NCBI GenBank assembly: GCA_049999725.1
Contig: JBNGIS010034399.1
Coordinates: 44,707-104,377 of the forward strand
Direction of reading: 5' to 3'
DNA length: 59,671 nucleotides
Origin: Haplomitrium mnioides
Taxonomy: Eukaryota; Marchantiophyta; Haplomitriopsida; Calobryales
Shown here piece by piece: positions 23,734 to 33,480 of the stretch (positions within the stretch are counted from its first letter, which is position 1; each line of letters begins with the position of its first letter). The translations under genes and the position numbers were made by a program. Under the pieces are notes generated by a model. It did not search any database. It was not told the origin of the DNA and saw nothing but the letters and a program-made list of their open reading frames with translations.

Positions 23734-24526
23734 TGTTGGGACCAGAGCAAGGCATAGGGGGAGGAGCCCTGCTCTGTCGTTGTAATTAACATACATATAT
23801 ATAAACGACATGACATACAAATACATGATACAACACATGAGAGAGAGGGAAGGAAAAGTACAAATAACTGAAAGGTAAGTCATTGGTCTTTATATATATC
23901 TGGTGTTATCCTCCAATGTCAAAACCCACACTGTATTGCAATTTACCCAACTAAACTCAATATCTCTAACCTCCATATCTTCTTAACTCCATATCTTCTG
24001 AAATTCCATCCTACTACTACTCCAGGTGTACTACGTGCGGTCTTCACCTTGTGGAGTCAACACAATGCTTCAGACCTTCCAGCCTCATCAGATATGGCAG
24101 TGACAAGCTGCCACAACTCCCTGCTGGTGTCATCAGTTCCCAACAGCAGGTTTCAATCATGGATCTTCATGCTAAGTTTCTGCCACTCTCTGGAGGTAAC
24201 GGGAAAACTCAGCCATGATGATGCATTGCACTTCACTCACCTTTCTCTCCAACTCCAACTTAAACAAATGACAACTACTACACAAATGCTCTGCCACCAA
24301 CTACAAGGTATGGTTCTGGATTTGTGATCTCCCTGCAGCCTGCAACAACTCACAAGGGCAGTACTGGCCTGACTGCTGTCTCTCTTTTTAGTTTTCTTAG
24401 ATCTCCAATTCCCAGGCCAGACATGTTTTCTTAGATCTCCAATTCCCAGGCCAGACATGCAAACAAACACATATGCACTTCTAACAGAAAACTTACAACC
24501 CACAATATCCCTTACCATCCTCCACA
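23734..24526 (-). mobile_element. LTR 2 of the gene-fragment element
   Basis: On the plus strand it starts TGTTGGGACCAGAGCAAGG next to the primer site and ends near ATCCTCCACA. It matches LTR 1 and is slightly longer, partly because of a 34-bp tandem duplication at about 24392-24461 (unit starting TTTTCTTAGATCTCC). Confidence 0.75.
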
Positions 24527-24788
24527 TTCTTCATGTCTGATTCTGTCTTGCAACTGCGTGTCTCTTTTCTCCAGCAATTCTTGCTTCATCAACTTGCTCT
24601 TGCGATCTGCTCAAGAAGAGTATCCTGCATAGAATCATCCTCAGCTGCCTTCTTCATCAACATTCTTCCCTGCGTGGTTGCTACTTTTCACACTGTTGAC
24701 ACACTCCAATATTTTCCTCTCAAAACCTGTTCAATCCCTGAACGCATGCAGCTTTATCTGAACCCACTGGACTGATTTCCTCCACTTG

Positions 24789-24882
24789 CGATTAACCTCT
24801 GGTTTCAAGTCATTGATCTTTTCAATGGCATCCTCAACATTGCCACACTGCACTGCCTTCTGCACAGCCAGCCTACCTATGA
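24789..24882 (-). pseudogene. Captured GID8-like (LisH-CTLH) fragment
   Basis: The minus strand reads AVQKAVQCGNVEDAIEKIND followed by LKPEVN. This is the start of the CTLH region of GID8-type subunits of the GID/CTLH ubiquitin ligase. The piece is only about 30 codons. After it the frame continues (24540-24785) into KLHAFRD, ILECVNSVKSS and DDSMQDTLLEQIARAS, none of which I recognise. It lies in the same orientation as the neighbouring fragments. Confidence 0.6.
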
Positions 24883-24939
24883 TTGTTCATGTCTTCTTTT
24901 TTGATCTTAACTTTGCTGACCTTCTTCGAGGACAACATT

Positions 24940-25012
24940 GGACAACATATAATACAATAGCAATGAAAGCAAGTTCAATCCCCATATTACCACTTGTTGG
25001 ATCCACCAAATA
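24940..25012 (-). pseudogene. Captured O-acetylserine(thiol)lyase fragment
   Basis: The minus strand reads YLVDPTSGNMGIELAFIA. This corresponds to the PTSGNTG pyridoxal-phosphate-binding loop of cysteine synthase, which makes cysteine from O-acetylserine. Thr of TSGNTG is replaced by Met. The piece is joined in frame to the MATH fragment just upstream (…STKTWK, then EYLVDP…), giving a chimeric reading. It is about 24 codons long, so the call rests on one strong motif. Confidence 0.6.
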
Positions 25013-25515
25013 CTCTTTCCATGTCTTGGTGCTTATTGATGACTCCTTCCAGATAGTTCAGTCTGCATGCTTCTGGTTCACAACAGCCATTCGATATCTC
25101 ACCCAAAAGTTCATGTCTGAGTCGGCACCAATAGACTGATCACTCTCTAGATAGATGCAAAGTGTGTTGAATGACTCATATACACCAATACGCAGTTCAC
25201 AGCCGCAGAATTTGCTAAAGATCTTGCGAGTCTCCCTGATTTCCTTCAATGCAAGAAAATTCTCCACCTGCCAGGTGAATGTGCCACGGTTGACAATTCT
25301 TCCAGTCTCCCTTCCTGCCTTCGAGTAGCGGTTTTGAGATTCCTTTATAACAGACCGGTCATTAGATCCCTAGTTCACAACGGACAGGCGATGGCTGACA
25401 AAGCAACTCCAGTCTGCAGCAGTACTGTGAGGATCGGTGACCTCTAAGAACATGGATAAGTGACACGGAGGCTGCGATTGCCCTATAGGATACTCATGAG
25501 GCGGCAATCCCGATT
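25013..25515 (-). pseudogene. Captured TRAF-like protein fragment with two MATH domains
   Basis: MATH domains bind peptide ligands in TRAF-type adaptor proteins. The end of a first MATH domain reads GQSQPPCHLSMFLEVTD, then DWSCFVSHRLSVVN and KESQNRYSKAG. A second begins FTWQVENFLALKEIRETRK and continues CELRIGVYESF, LCIYLESDQSIGADSD, NFWVRYRMAVVNQK and KESSISTKTW. The order matches plant TRAF-like proteins of the two-MATH type as I remember them. Stops occur after SVVN and NQKHAD, and a frameshift follows NRDCRL near 25500. No intron-like DNA separates the domains. Confidence 0.82.
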
Positions 25516-25599
25516 GAAAACATTGACTCTTGATGCAAAGTCCAGTATAACAGAAACTCCAATGCCACTCGACTTATATAATGCCTGCAATTCCGCCTG

Positions 25600-25720
25600 A
25601 AGTCCATAACGTATTCCCCAAGAACGATATGAAACCTCCTCAGAAATAGATGCACCTGCGGCTACAGTTCTCGCAATTGCAGCATCCACATCATTGGTAT
25701 CCAAGCGCAAAATCGTCGAG
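25600..25720 (-). pseudogene. Captured VOC (glyoxalase-like) domain fragment
   Basis: In the same 148-codon frame as the eEF1A piece, residues 72-110 read [20 protein letters not shown], then SISEEVS and WGIRYG. This pattern resembles the second beta-alpha unit of VOC-superfamily metal-dependent proteins. The recipient frame therefore fuses eEF1A to an unrelated domain. Only about 40 residues are present and the family match is from memory. Confidence 0.45.
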
Positions 25721-25764
25721 TTTGTGAGCCTTGCTTCTTCTTCATCTCTGCTTGCCTCTCGCAA

Positions 25765-25970
25765 CATCATCTGCTTCAAAACCCCAGTAATAGAATTGAT
25801 GATGAGAACGACACAATCCGCCTGAGAAGTCCCCGCAGCCCTGTTCATGATGAAATCGCGATGTCTTGGCGCATCGATAACAGTACAGTAATACCTGGTA
25901 GTCTCAACTTCCACAAAGAAATCTACCACGCTTATGTTTTGCCTTCAGCTTGTTGAGCACCCACGAGACA
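25765..25970 (-). pseudogene. Captured eEF1A GTPase-domain fragment
   Basis: eEF1A delivers aminoacyl-tRNA to the ribosome. The minus strand reads [14 protein letters not shown] near 25930-25970 (normally WVLDKLKAERERG). After a gap and frameshift it reads [19 protein letters not shown] and [14 protein letters not shown]. The G3 motif DAPGH has Gly replaced by Arg. The normal segment around GITIDIALWKF is mostly lost. The fragment ends where chromovirus integrase sequence resumes (GAGACAAAAACG, about 25970). Confidence 0.82.
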
Positions 25971-26999
25971 AAAACGTAGAAAGACATGGAATATTGGAAG
26001 AGGAAGTAGAAAGCAAATTGTCAAGAACAAGAGGATGCTAACTAGAATTAAGAAAAAAAAAGGAGAAAATCCAGTACTTGCTTGTTTAAAGTTGTTGTAT
26101 GCAAACTCCACAACCAGAAAGAAAGTATCCCAACCTATGTGATGAACCTTGATATATGCTCAAAGCATATCCTCCACAATACGCTTTTCTCGTTCAATTT
26201 GCCCATCTATTTGATAATGATAAGCTATATACATAGATAGTTTAGTGCCTAAAAGTGTAAACAACTCTCGCCAAAACTTTCCAGTGAATCGTGGACCTCT
26301 ATCATATATTAGCACCTTTGGCATTCCATGATATTGGAAAACTATATCAAAGTAAATCTTTGCCAATTGTAGAGCATCCATTATGCCCATCATTGGTGCT
26401 AGATGAATTTGTTTTCTTAGCTTATCCACAAACACCACAATGGTAGTACACCCATGAGGTGTGGTTTAAAGTAAAGTGACAACATCTAAACTTAATATGT
26501 TCCCAACGAGTAGTAGAAATCAGTAGTGGTTGAAGAAGGCCACTTGGTCTTTTATTTGAAGCCTTGTTTTGCTCACAACTTTTACAAGAACAAACAAAGC
26601 CACAAACATCTTAAGCTAAGTTTGGCCACCACCAAGTACGTTGAAGTAGCTTTATAGTCTTGTCTACCTCAAGATGCCTATAGATTGCAATGTCATGTAC
26701 TTCTTGTAAACAAACTATTCAAAGTGCATCATCTTGTAGAACATATATTTGATGGCCTTGATAGAGAACATGATGCTCACTATCTTTGACCACCAAACGT
26801 GCAACAACAAGAAGATTAAAGGAGACATCTTCATGGAACTTTTGTCGAAAGTTGTCACTCATTGCTTCATCAAGATGCAATATATTAAGATTTGCAACCT
26901 CCAATATGTTTAGTCGATGATCCGATCTTTTTGACAATGCATCAAGAATGGTATGGAACCTTCTGGACTTGTATTCCAACTTAATATCAAGGAGCTATA
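25971..26999 (-). pseudogene. Chromovirus A integrase
   Basis: The N-terminal zinc-finger region follows the RNase H connection (26719-26979, including YQGHQIYVLQDDAL). The catalytic core lies at 26160-26470. LSLDVVTLL carries the first Asp, YDRGPRFTGKFW the second and DGQIERE the Glu, so all three DDE residues are present. Stops (for example soon after LDVVTLL) and frame breaks prevent one continuous product. At the 3' side the gene stops at the mosaic junction, and its chromodomain lies 12.7 kb away at 12951-13253. Confidence 0.85.
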
Positions 27000-27436
27000 G
27001 TTGATCTTCCCATCAATGATGACGACTTGTCATATTTTCCAAGTGAGTTGGTTGCAACAAGGGCTTGTGATCGATGCGCATAAGTACATACTTTTCTAAA
27101 AAATAGTGTCTCCAAACCTTGGTAGCATAAACCATTGCCAATTTATTGGAGAATAATTTCTCTTTGCTGCATTTAGTCGCTGTGACATGACGGCAATCGA
27201 ATGAAGTCCATACTCAAACTCTTGTTTAACACTACTACAATAGCAAAATTAGAGGCATTAAAATCAACTATGCAATATGTTTTTGGATCATACGGTTGTA
27301 AAATTGGACAAGAAGACATCACATCATTGAGTCGTTGAAACGCCTCTTACTCTTTGGTCGTCCATTGAAACTATGCCTCCTTTCATATCCAATCCATAAG
27401 GAGTGTAGTAATATGAGCATAGTAGTAGATGAATCT
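27000..27436 (-). pseudogene. Chromovirus A RNase H
   Basis: The domain starts with FDASNFAI (catalytic Asp). It continues through degraded frames equivalent to the intact-looking copies at 40255-40755 (plus) and 58352-58546 (minus), including a THHKPL-type region read as AHRSQAL because of a frame change. Multiple stops show it is inactive. Confidence 0.7.
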
Positions 27437-28365
27437 TCAATAAAAACTTGCCAATCCATTGAAAGCTTGATTATCCTTTGCATTCTTTGGTGTTGGCCAC
27501 TCTGTAATAGCCTTGATTTTCTCCTCCTTCATCTTGATGCTATCCCCAAACACTTTATATCCCAAGTAAGTCACCTCTTGCTTCCAAAACTCACACTTAG
27601 ACTTCTTTGCAATAAAAATTCCAATTGTATAATCGTTGCAATACTTCTTTGAGATGATCATGATGATCAACTTCACTTTTACTAAAGATAAAGATATCAT
27701 CCAAAAACACCAACACCAAACTCATCCAATAAACCATCAAAAACTCGATGCATTTGATCCATGAATATTGTCGGAGGATTAGCAAGGCAAAATATAAGAA
27801 CCTTCCACTCAAAATTTCTCTAGCTTATATGAAAAGGTGTCTTTGGCACATCATTTGGCTTGATATAAAATTTCCAATAGCCACTTCAAAGATCCAACTT
27901 AGAAAAGAATTGTGCACCACTCAATTAATCCAACAAATCATCAATACATAGTAGAAAATAGGTATTCTTCAGTGTTTGGTTGTTTAAGCCTCAATAATAT
28001 ATACAAAGACAAAATTTGCAATCTTTCTTTGGTATAAAGAACATGAGATCTCTCCAATGCAAAGCACTATGTTGAATAAAATCCTTCTCAAGAAGATAAG
28101 TTAAGGTCTTTTGAAGCTCCTCTAATTGTTGGGATTATAACCGATAAATAGGTCGATCATAAAGAGTATTGTTTTATATCAACTCAATTGAAAAAGACAT
28201 TCCTTGACAATATGATAATCTCTTTGGCAAATTCTCTAGAAACACATCTGAAAGCTCTTTCAAAATATCATCTCTCATTGTGGTAGGGACGCTTTTCCCT
28301 CCCTTCTTACTCAAGTTCATAATGGGCTTGATCCAAACAGCAAAGACATGCAATTGTTGTTCCAC
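27437..28365 (-). pseudogene. Chromovirus A reverse transcriptase
   Basis: The upstream linker (28174-28365) reads DDILKELSDVF and GMSFSIELI, the usual lead-in to Ty3/gypsy RT. The fingers region (about 27900-28100) is heavily degraded. The palm carries LVLVFLDDIFIFSKSEVDHH, with the catalytic Asp pair intact, at about 27690-27720. The thumb and connection (27437-27610) read CEFWKQEVTYLGYKV and EKIKAITEWPTPK. At least two frameshifts and several stops separate these pieces. Confidence 0.85.
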
Positions 28366-28456
28366 TGAATTAACATGTTGAACTTATTAAGGCTTCTTCA
28401 CCAATGATGTTGAACACCCAAAAAAATTTCTTACCTTGTGAGGTAGCTTGAATTTG

Positions 28457-28732
28457 TCAGTTTGCCCAAGCAAATTGAGCGGGGGATCGATCTTCAAGAC
28501 AAAGCAACCTTAAAATGATGGCATATTGCATATGTACGATAAGACATTGCATAAATTTCACATATTGTTTTCCAATCCTTAGAAGAAATAACATTTGAAA
28601 GCAAAACACATCATGCTTTTGGATATCGGCCAAAGTCACAACACTCCTCTTGATAAGCCTAAATTTTGCTTTGATTATCTTGGCTAAACGTAGTGACATA
28701 GAATTTTCAGAGCTCCCACTATCCACCAACAT
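28457..28732 (-). pseudogene. Chromovirus A protease
   Basis: A 91-codon open frame starts MLVDSGSSENSMSLRLA. It contains the retropepsin active-site triad DSGS with the catalytic Asp intact. The matching region of element D (39050-39330) has lost this Asp (VECGSSENF). The protease processes the gag-pol polyprotein. It lies between gag and RT as expected. Confidence 0.8.
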
Positions 28733-28780
28733 TCAACAAGAGTGCTCCACAATCATACCATCAAGATGGAACAAGATACT

Positions 28781-29510
28781 TCAAATTCTTATCGGACTTT
28801 TAATTCCATTAGAGCTTGCAAAGTTTTTAGTACGTTGTTCAAATAGTTGAGGATACAACCTAGCTTTTGTAGCATTAAGCAATGAGTCATGCCGCTCTAC
28901 CATACGTATTGCTTCTTCTAATTGAGTAGGCTCTCTCAATGTAGCTTCTATTCTGGTATGAAGCTTCAATCTCCAAACAAAGCAGTCTAGTGCTTCTTCC
29001 TCTCTTGTATCAAAAATTTACATAAATGTATCTTGAAAATGTGGAACATAGCTTCTCACTGTACCAAGTGCTTCAGTTTCACCAATCAATCTCTTTTTAC
29101 TTTTGAAGCATTTAGAATCCTAAATCTTAAAATCACCGCTTCTTTGAATTCACACCAAGTAACAATAAGAGCAACAAATCCACGTTGTGCTTGTTCTATT
29201 TGATATCTCCACCAAGCTTTTGCAACTTCTTCTAATTGACTTGCCACAAATAGAATTTGTCGATCGTTTTCTCTAATATTTGTAGCTTCAAATTATTCCT
29301 AACAATCGAATATGAAGTTCTCAGATGCACCACAAACCATCTTCCTATCATATGCTTTTGGTGTTGGAAATTGCTCATAACTCTCTTCTTCTTAAAACGT
29401 TGCTCTTTCTTTCATTCTTCCTTTCAAAAGCCATAAAATATGTTCAAGTCGTTGTTGCATTGCTTGAACCACCGCCTCTTGATTCTCAATGTAACTCACC
29501 ACCAAAAACG
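28781..29510 (-). pseudogene. Chromovirus A gag
   Basis: The best frame (28781-28969) reads KLHTRIEATLREPTQLEEAI and MVERHDSLLNATKAR, matching the gag of element D (38532-38840). The N-terminal half (29000-29500) is broken by stops and frame changes. The zinc knuckle seen in element D is not recognisable here. Confidence 0.7.
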
Positions 29511-29512
29511 AA

Positions 29513-29530
29513 CCATAGCTTTGATGCCAA
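29513..29530 (-). other. Met-tRNA-type primer binding site (element A)
   Basis: On the minus strand TTGGCATCAAAGCTATGGTT directly follows the LTR end TTACA. It is one or two changes from the common plant primer site TGGTATCAGAGCCATGG. Confidence 0.75.
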
Positions 29531-30003
29531 TGTAAAAGAATCTCAAAGACCAAATCCAAATGAGTAGAAACTCATAGTAAACTCTAATAGGGTTCTTCAA
29601 CCAAATACCAATAAGGCAAGCAAAGCCACAACAAGATAACTCTAATAGAGTTATGCAACTCAAGGCCCAAGCTAAGACCAAGAGTGCAAGCAAAAGGCAA
29701 TTAATTAGAGAACCCAAGTGATTCAAGAGGAACTCTAGAATGAGGAATGGGACTATGAAGCCCTTCTATTCATACAAGAGAAGTTGGTGTCATCCTTCTT
29801 TCTTCACTTACAAGTCACTTCCAATTTCAACCCTAAAATTGCTCACTTAGAAGTCACTTCTAATTTCAATACTAAAATTACTAGAAGTTACTTTGAAAAC
29901 AAGTAATCTTATCTCAAATCAACCCTAAAATGACCCTCTACTACTTCTTTCAGTCCTCTCTATTTTCTTATAAATATCACAATATAATGCTTGTACTATT
30001 ACA
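29531..30003 (-). mobile_element. 5' LTR of chromovirus A
   Basis: This 473-bp copy runs TGTAAAAG to ATTACA on the plus strand, with perfect TGTAA/TTACA-type ends, and is followed by target duplication TATAA at 30004-30008. Confidence 0.92.
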
Positions 30004-33000
30004 TATAATGTCTACCAACAACCTAAGATAACTTGTGTTAAAGACAATGAAGTAAGTATAATGCCCTCCAACAAAGTCAAGTGTGATATCTACCAACAAC
30101 CCAATCTAGCTTGCCAAATTACTTGTAGAGCATTTTCAAGAATGATTTCTACCAACAATCGAAGCTAACTTATTAAATTTCTTCTAGAGTAGCGTAAAGT
30201 ATGATATCTACCAACACTAGAAGCTAACTTGTTTAATACTTTGTAAAAGACAATGAAGTAAGTATGATGTTTTTTTACCAACCCAAACCAGCTTGTTAAA
30301 TTTATTGCTAAAGATAATCAATTTTAATGTCTACCAATAACTCAAATCAACTTGTTAAATTATTTGTACAAAACATTCAATAATTAAATCTAAAGCTAAC
30401 TTGTTTAATTCATTATAGAAGACATTTAACTATTATGTCTACCAAAAACCCAAGCCAACTTGTTAAATTTCTTGTAGAGTCGAGCCAAGTATGATATCTA
30501 CCAACAACCCAAAGCAACTTGTTTAGCTAGCTACTTGCTTAGCTTAGCAACTTGCTTAGCTACTTGTAGAGTAGAGTCAAGTATGATGTATACCAACAAC
30601 CAATTCTAACTTGTTACATTCCTTCTCGAGTAGAGTCAAGTATAATATCTACCAACAATTAAAGCTAACTTGTTAAATTCCTTGTAAAAGACAATGAATT
30701 GCTCCAACAACCCAAGCCAACTTGTTAAATTCTTAGTAGAAAACATTCAAGTATTTTGTCTACCAACAACCCAAACTAACTTGCTAAATTTATTGTAGAA
30801 GACCTTCAAGTAAAATAACTACCAACAACCTAAAGTAACTTGTTAAATTACTTGTAGGGAAGAGTAAAGTATGATATATACCAACAACTCAAACTAAGCT
30901 ACTAAATTACTTGTAGAGTAGAGTCTAGTACTTAATTTACCAACCACCCTTGCTAAATTGCTTGTAGAGTAGAGTCAAGTGCTATATTACTTCTAGAGTA
31001 GAGTCAAGTATAATATCTACCAACAACAGAAGCTAACTTGTTAAGTTACTTATGGACTAGAGTCAAGTATGATATCTAGCAATAGCTCAAGCTAATTTGA
31101 TAAATTTCTTGTAAAAGAAAATGAAGTAAATGTGATATNNNNNNNNNNCTAATTTGATAAATTTCTTGTAAAAGAAAATGAAGTAAATGTGATATCCTCC
31201 AACAATGTTAAGTATAATATCTACCAACAACCCATGCCAACTAGCTAGATTACTTGTAGAGTAGAGTCAATTATGATATCTACCAACAACAAAAACTTAC
31301 TTGTTAAATTCATTGTAGAGTAGAGTCAAGTATGATATCTACAAACAACACAAACTAACCTATTAAGTTTTTTGTAGAGTAGAGTCAAGTATGATATCTA
31401 GCAACAACTCAAGCAAACTAGTTAACTTGCTTGTAAAAGACAATAAAGTAAGCATGATATCTATAAAGTAAGCATGATATCCTCCAACAATATCAAGTAT
31501 GATAACTACCAACAATAGAAAGTTAATTGTTAAATTACTTATAGAGTAGAGTCAAGTATAATATCTACCAACAACGAAGAATTAATTGTAGAGTAGAGTT
31601 ATAATGTCTACCAACAATAGAAACTAACTTGTTAAGTTTCTTGTAGAGTAGAGTCCAAGTATGACTCAAGCTAACTTGCTAAACTCCTTGTAAAAGACAA
31701 TAAATTAAGTATGATATCCTCCAACAATGTCAAGTATAATATCTACCAACAACCCAAACCAACTTGCTAGATTACTTGTAGACTAGAGTAAGTATGATAT
31801 CTACTAACAACTAAAACTTAATTGCTAAATTCCTTGTAGAGTAGAGTTAAGTATGATATCTACAAACAACCAAGGCTAACTTGTTAAATTACTTGTAGAG
31901 TAGAGTCAAGTATCTCTCTACCAACAATAGAAGCTAGATTGTTAAATTCTTTGTATAAGAGAATGAAGTAAGTATGATATTGTTTAACAACCCAAACCAA
32001 CTTGTTGAATTTGTTATTAACTCAAGCCAACTTGTTAAATTATTTAGAGAAAACATTTGATTATTATGTCTACCAACAACACCACGTGAATTTTTTGTAA
32101 AAAACATTTAATTATTATGACAAAGAACAACGCAAGCCAACATGTTAAATTCTTTGTAGAAGACATTCAAGTATGGTGTCCACCAACAACCCAAGCTAAC
32201 TTGTTAAACTCCTTATAGAGTAGAGTCAAATATGATATCTCCCAACAACCCAAGTTAACTTGTTGTGTTACTTGTAGAGTTGAGTCAAGTATAATGTTTA
32301 CCAACAACACTACCTTGCTAAATTCCTTCTACAGTAGAGTAAAGTATAATACCTACCAACAACCAAAGCTAGCTTGATAAATTCCTTGTAAAAGACAATG
32401 AAGTATGAAGTACTCCAAGAAATAAAGCCAACTTGTAAAATTCCTTGTAAAAGACAACCAAGTTTTATGAGTATTATTCTTGAGTATTATTCTACCAACA
32501 ACCCAAGCTAACTTGTTAAATTCCATGCAGAAGACATTCAAGTTTAATGTCTACCTACAACTCAAATTAACTTGTTAAATTCCTTGTAGAGTAGAGTAAA
32601 GTGTCATATCTATGAACATACCAAGCTAAATTACTTGTAGAGTAGAGTCAAGTATGATATCTACCAACAATTGAAGCAAACTTGTTAAATTCGTTTCGAT
32701 ATACACTGAAGTAAATATGATGTAATCCAACAAAGTCAAGTATGATATCTACCAAAAACCCAAACTAACTTGCTAGATTTTATGTAGAGTAGAGTCAAGT
32801 ATGATATCTACCAACAACACAAGCAAACTTGTAAAATTCCTTGTAGAATAGAGCCAAGTATGATATCTACCAACGATAGAAGCTATTGTAGAATAGAGCC
32901 AAGTATGATATCTACCAACAATAGAAGCTATAATATCTACCAAAAAAAGAAGCTAACTTGTTAAATTCTTTGTAGAGTAGAGTGAAGTATAACATCTACC

Positions 33001-33480
33001 AACAACAAAAGCTAATTGATTAATTTCCTTGTAGAGTGAAGCATGATATCTGCAAACAATGGAAGCCAACTTGTTAAATTCCTTGTAGAGAAGAAGGAAG
33101 TACGATGTCTACCAAATACATAAGCTAGCTTGTAAAGTTCCTTGTAGAATAGAGTCAAGTATGATATCTACCAACAACCAAAGCTAAAATCCTTGTATAG
33201 TAGAGTCAATTATGCTACCTACCAAAAACACAACCTTACTTGTTGAAATCCTTGTAAATAAATGTCAAATATCATATCTACCAACAACTAAAGCCAACTT
33301 GTTAAATGCATTGTAGAGTAGAGTTAAGTATGATATCCACCAACAATAGAAGCTAACTTACTAAATTCCTTTTAGAATAGAGTGAAGTATGATATCTACC
33401 AACAACAAAAACTAACTTGTCAAATTCCTTGTAGAGTTGAATCAAGTATGGTATTAACCAAAGTATGATATGGACCAATA
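30004..33480. repeat. Satellite block 2, mainly 59-bp monomer
   Basis: About 59 monomers continue the array from 12463. The composite junction ATATCCTCCAACAATGTCAA recurs (about 31190 and 31718, with variants near 30060, 31470 and 32725). No frame longer than about 60 codons exists. Toward 33480 the monomers gain 4 bp and change from ATATCTACC to ATGTCCACC, passing gradually into the 63-bp family. Confidence 0.95.
31092..31195. other. Assembly gap with identical flanks
   Basis: Ten N occupy 31139-31148. The 47 bases before the gap (31092-31138) are repeated exactly after it (31149-31195). In a diverged array this points to an unmerged overlap of two contigs. Confidence 0.85.

Larger units (their letters stand above)
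18282..25970 (-). mobile_element. LTR element mosaic carrying captured host gene fragments
   Basis: Two diverged direct copies (18282-about 19050 and 23734-about 24526) act as LTRs. A tRNA-Asp-type primer site touches the second on its internal side, setting the orientation as minus. No gag or pol is readable inside. Instead, pieces of at least eight host genes lie on the minus strand, three between the LTRs (UPF1, probable NUA, AMSH) and five beyond the second (GID8, O-acetylserine thiol-lyase, MATH protein, VOC-like, eEF1A). The right part may be the internal region of a second, tandem copy whose outer LTR is lost. The mosaic truncates the copia LTR on the left and joins chromovirus integrase on the right. 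Confidence 0.7.
12464..30003 (-). mobile_element. Chromovirus A (Ty3/gypsy), nested and interrupted
   Basis: The element is bounded by two LTRs (12464-12937 and 29531-30003) and by a perfect 5-bp target duplication TATAA (12459-12463 and 30004-30008). Removing it together with one TSD copy restores an uninterrupted satellite monomer. Its minus-strand order is LTR, Met-type primer site, gag, protease, RT, RNase H, integrase, chromodomain, LTR. About 12.7 kb of later DNA (a Ty1/copia element and a gene-fragment mosaic) sits between integrase and chromodomain, and roughly 260 bp present in element C at 56.97-57.2 kb is missing there. Stops and frameshifts show it is dead. Confidence 0.92.
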
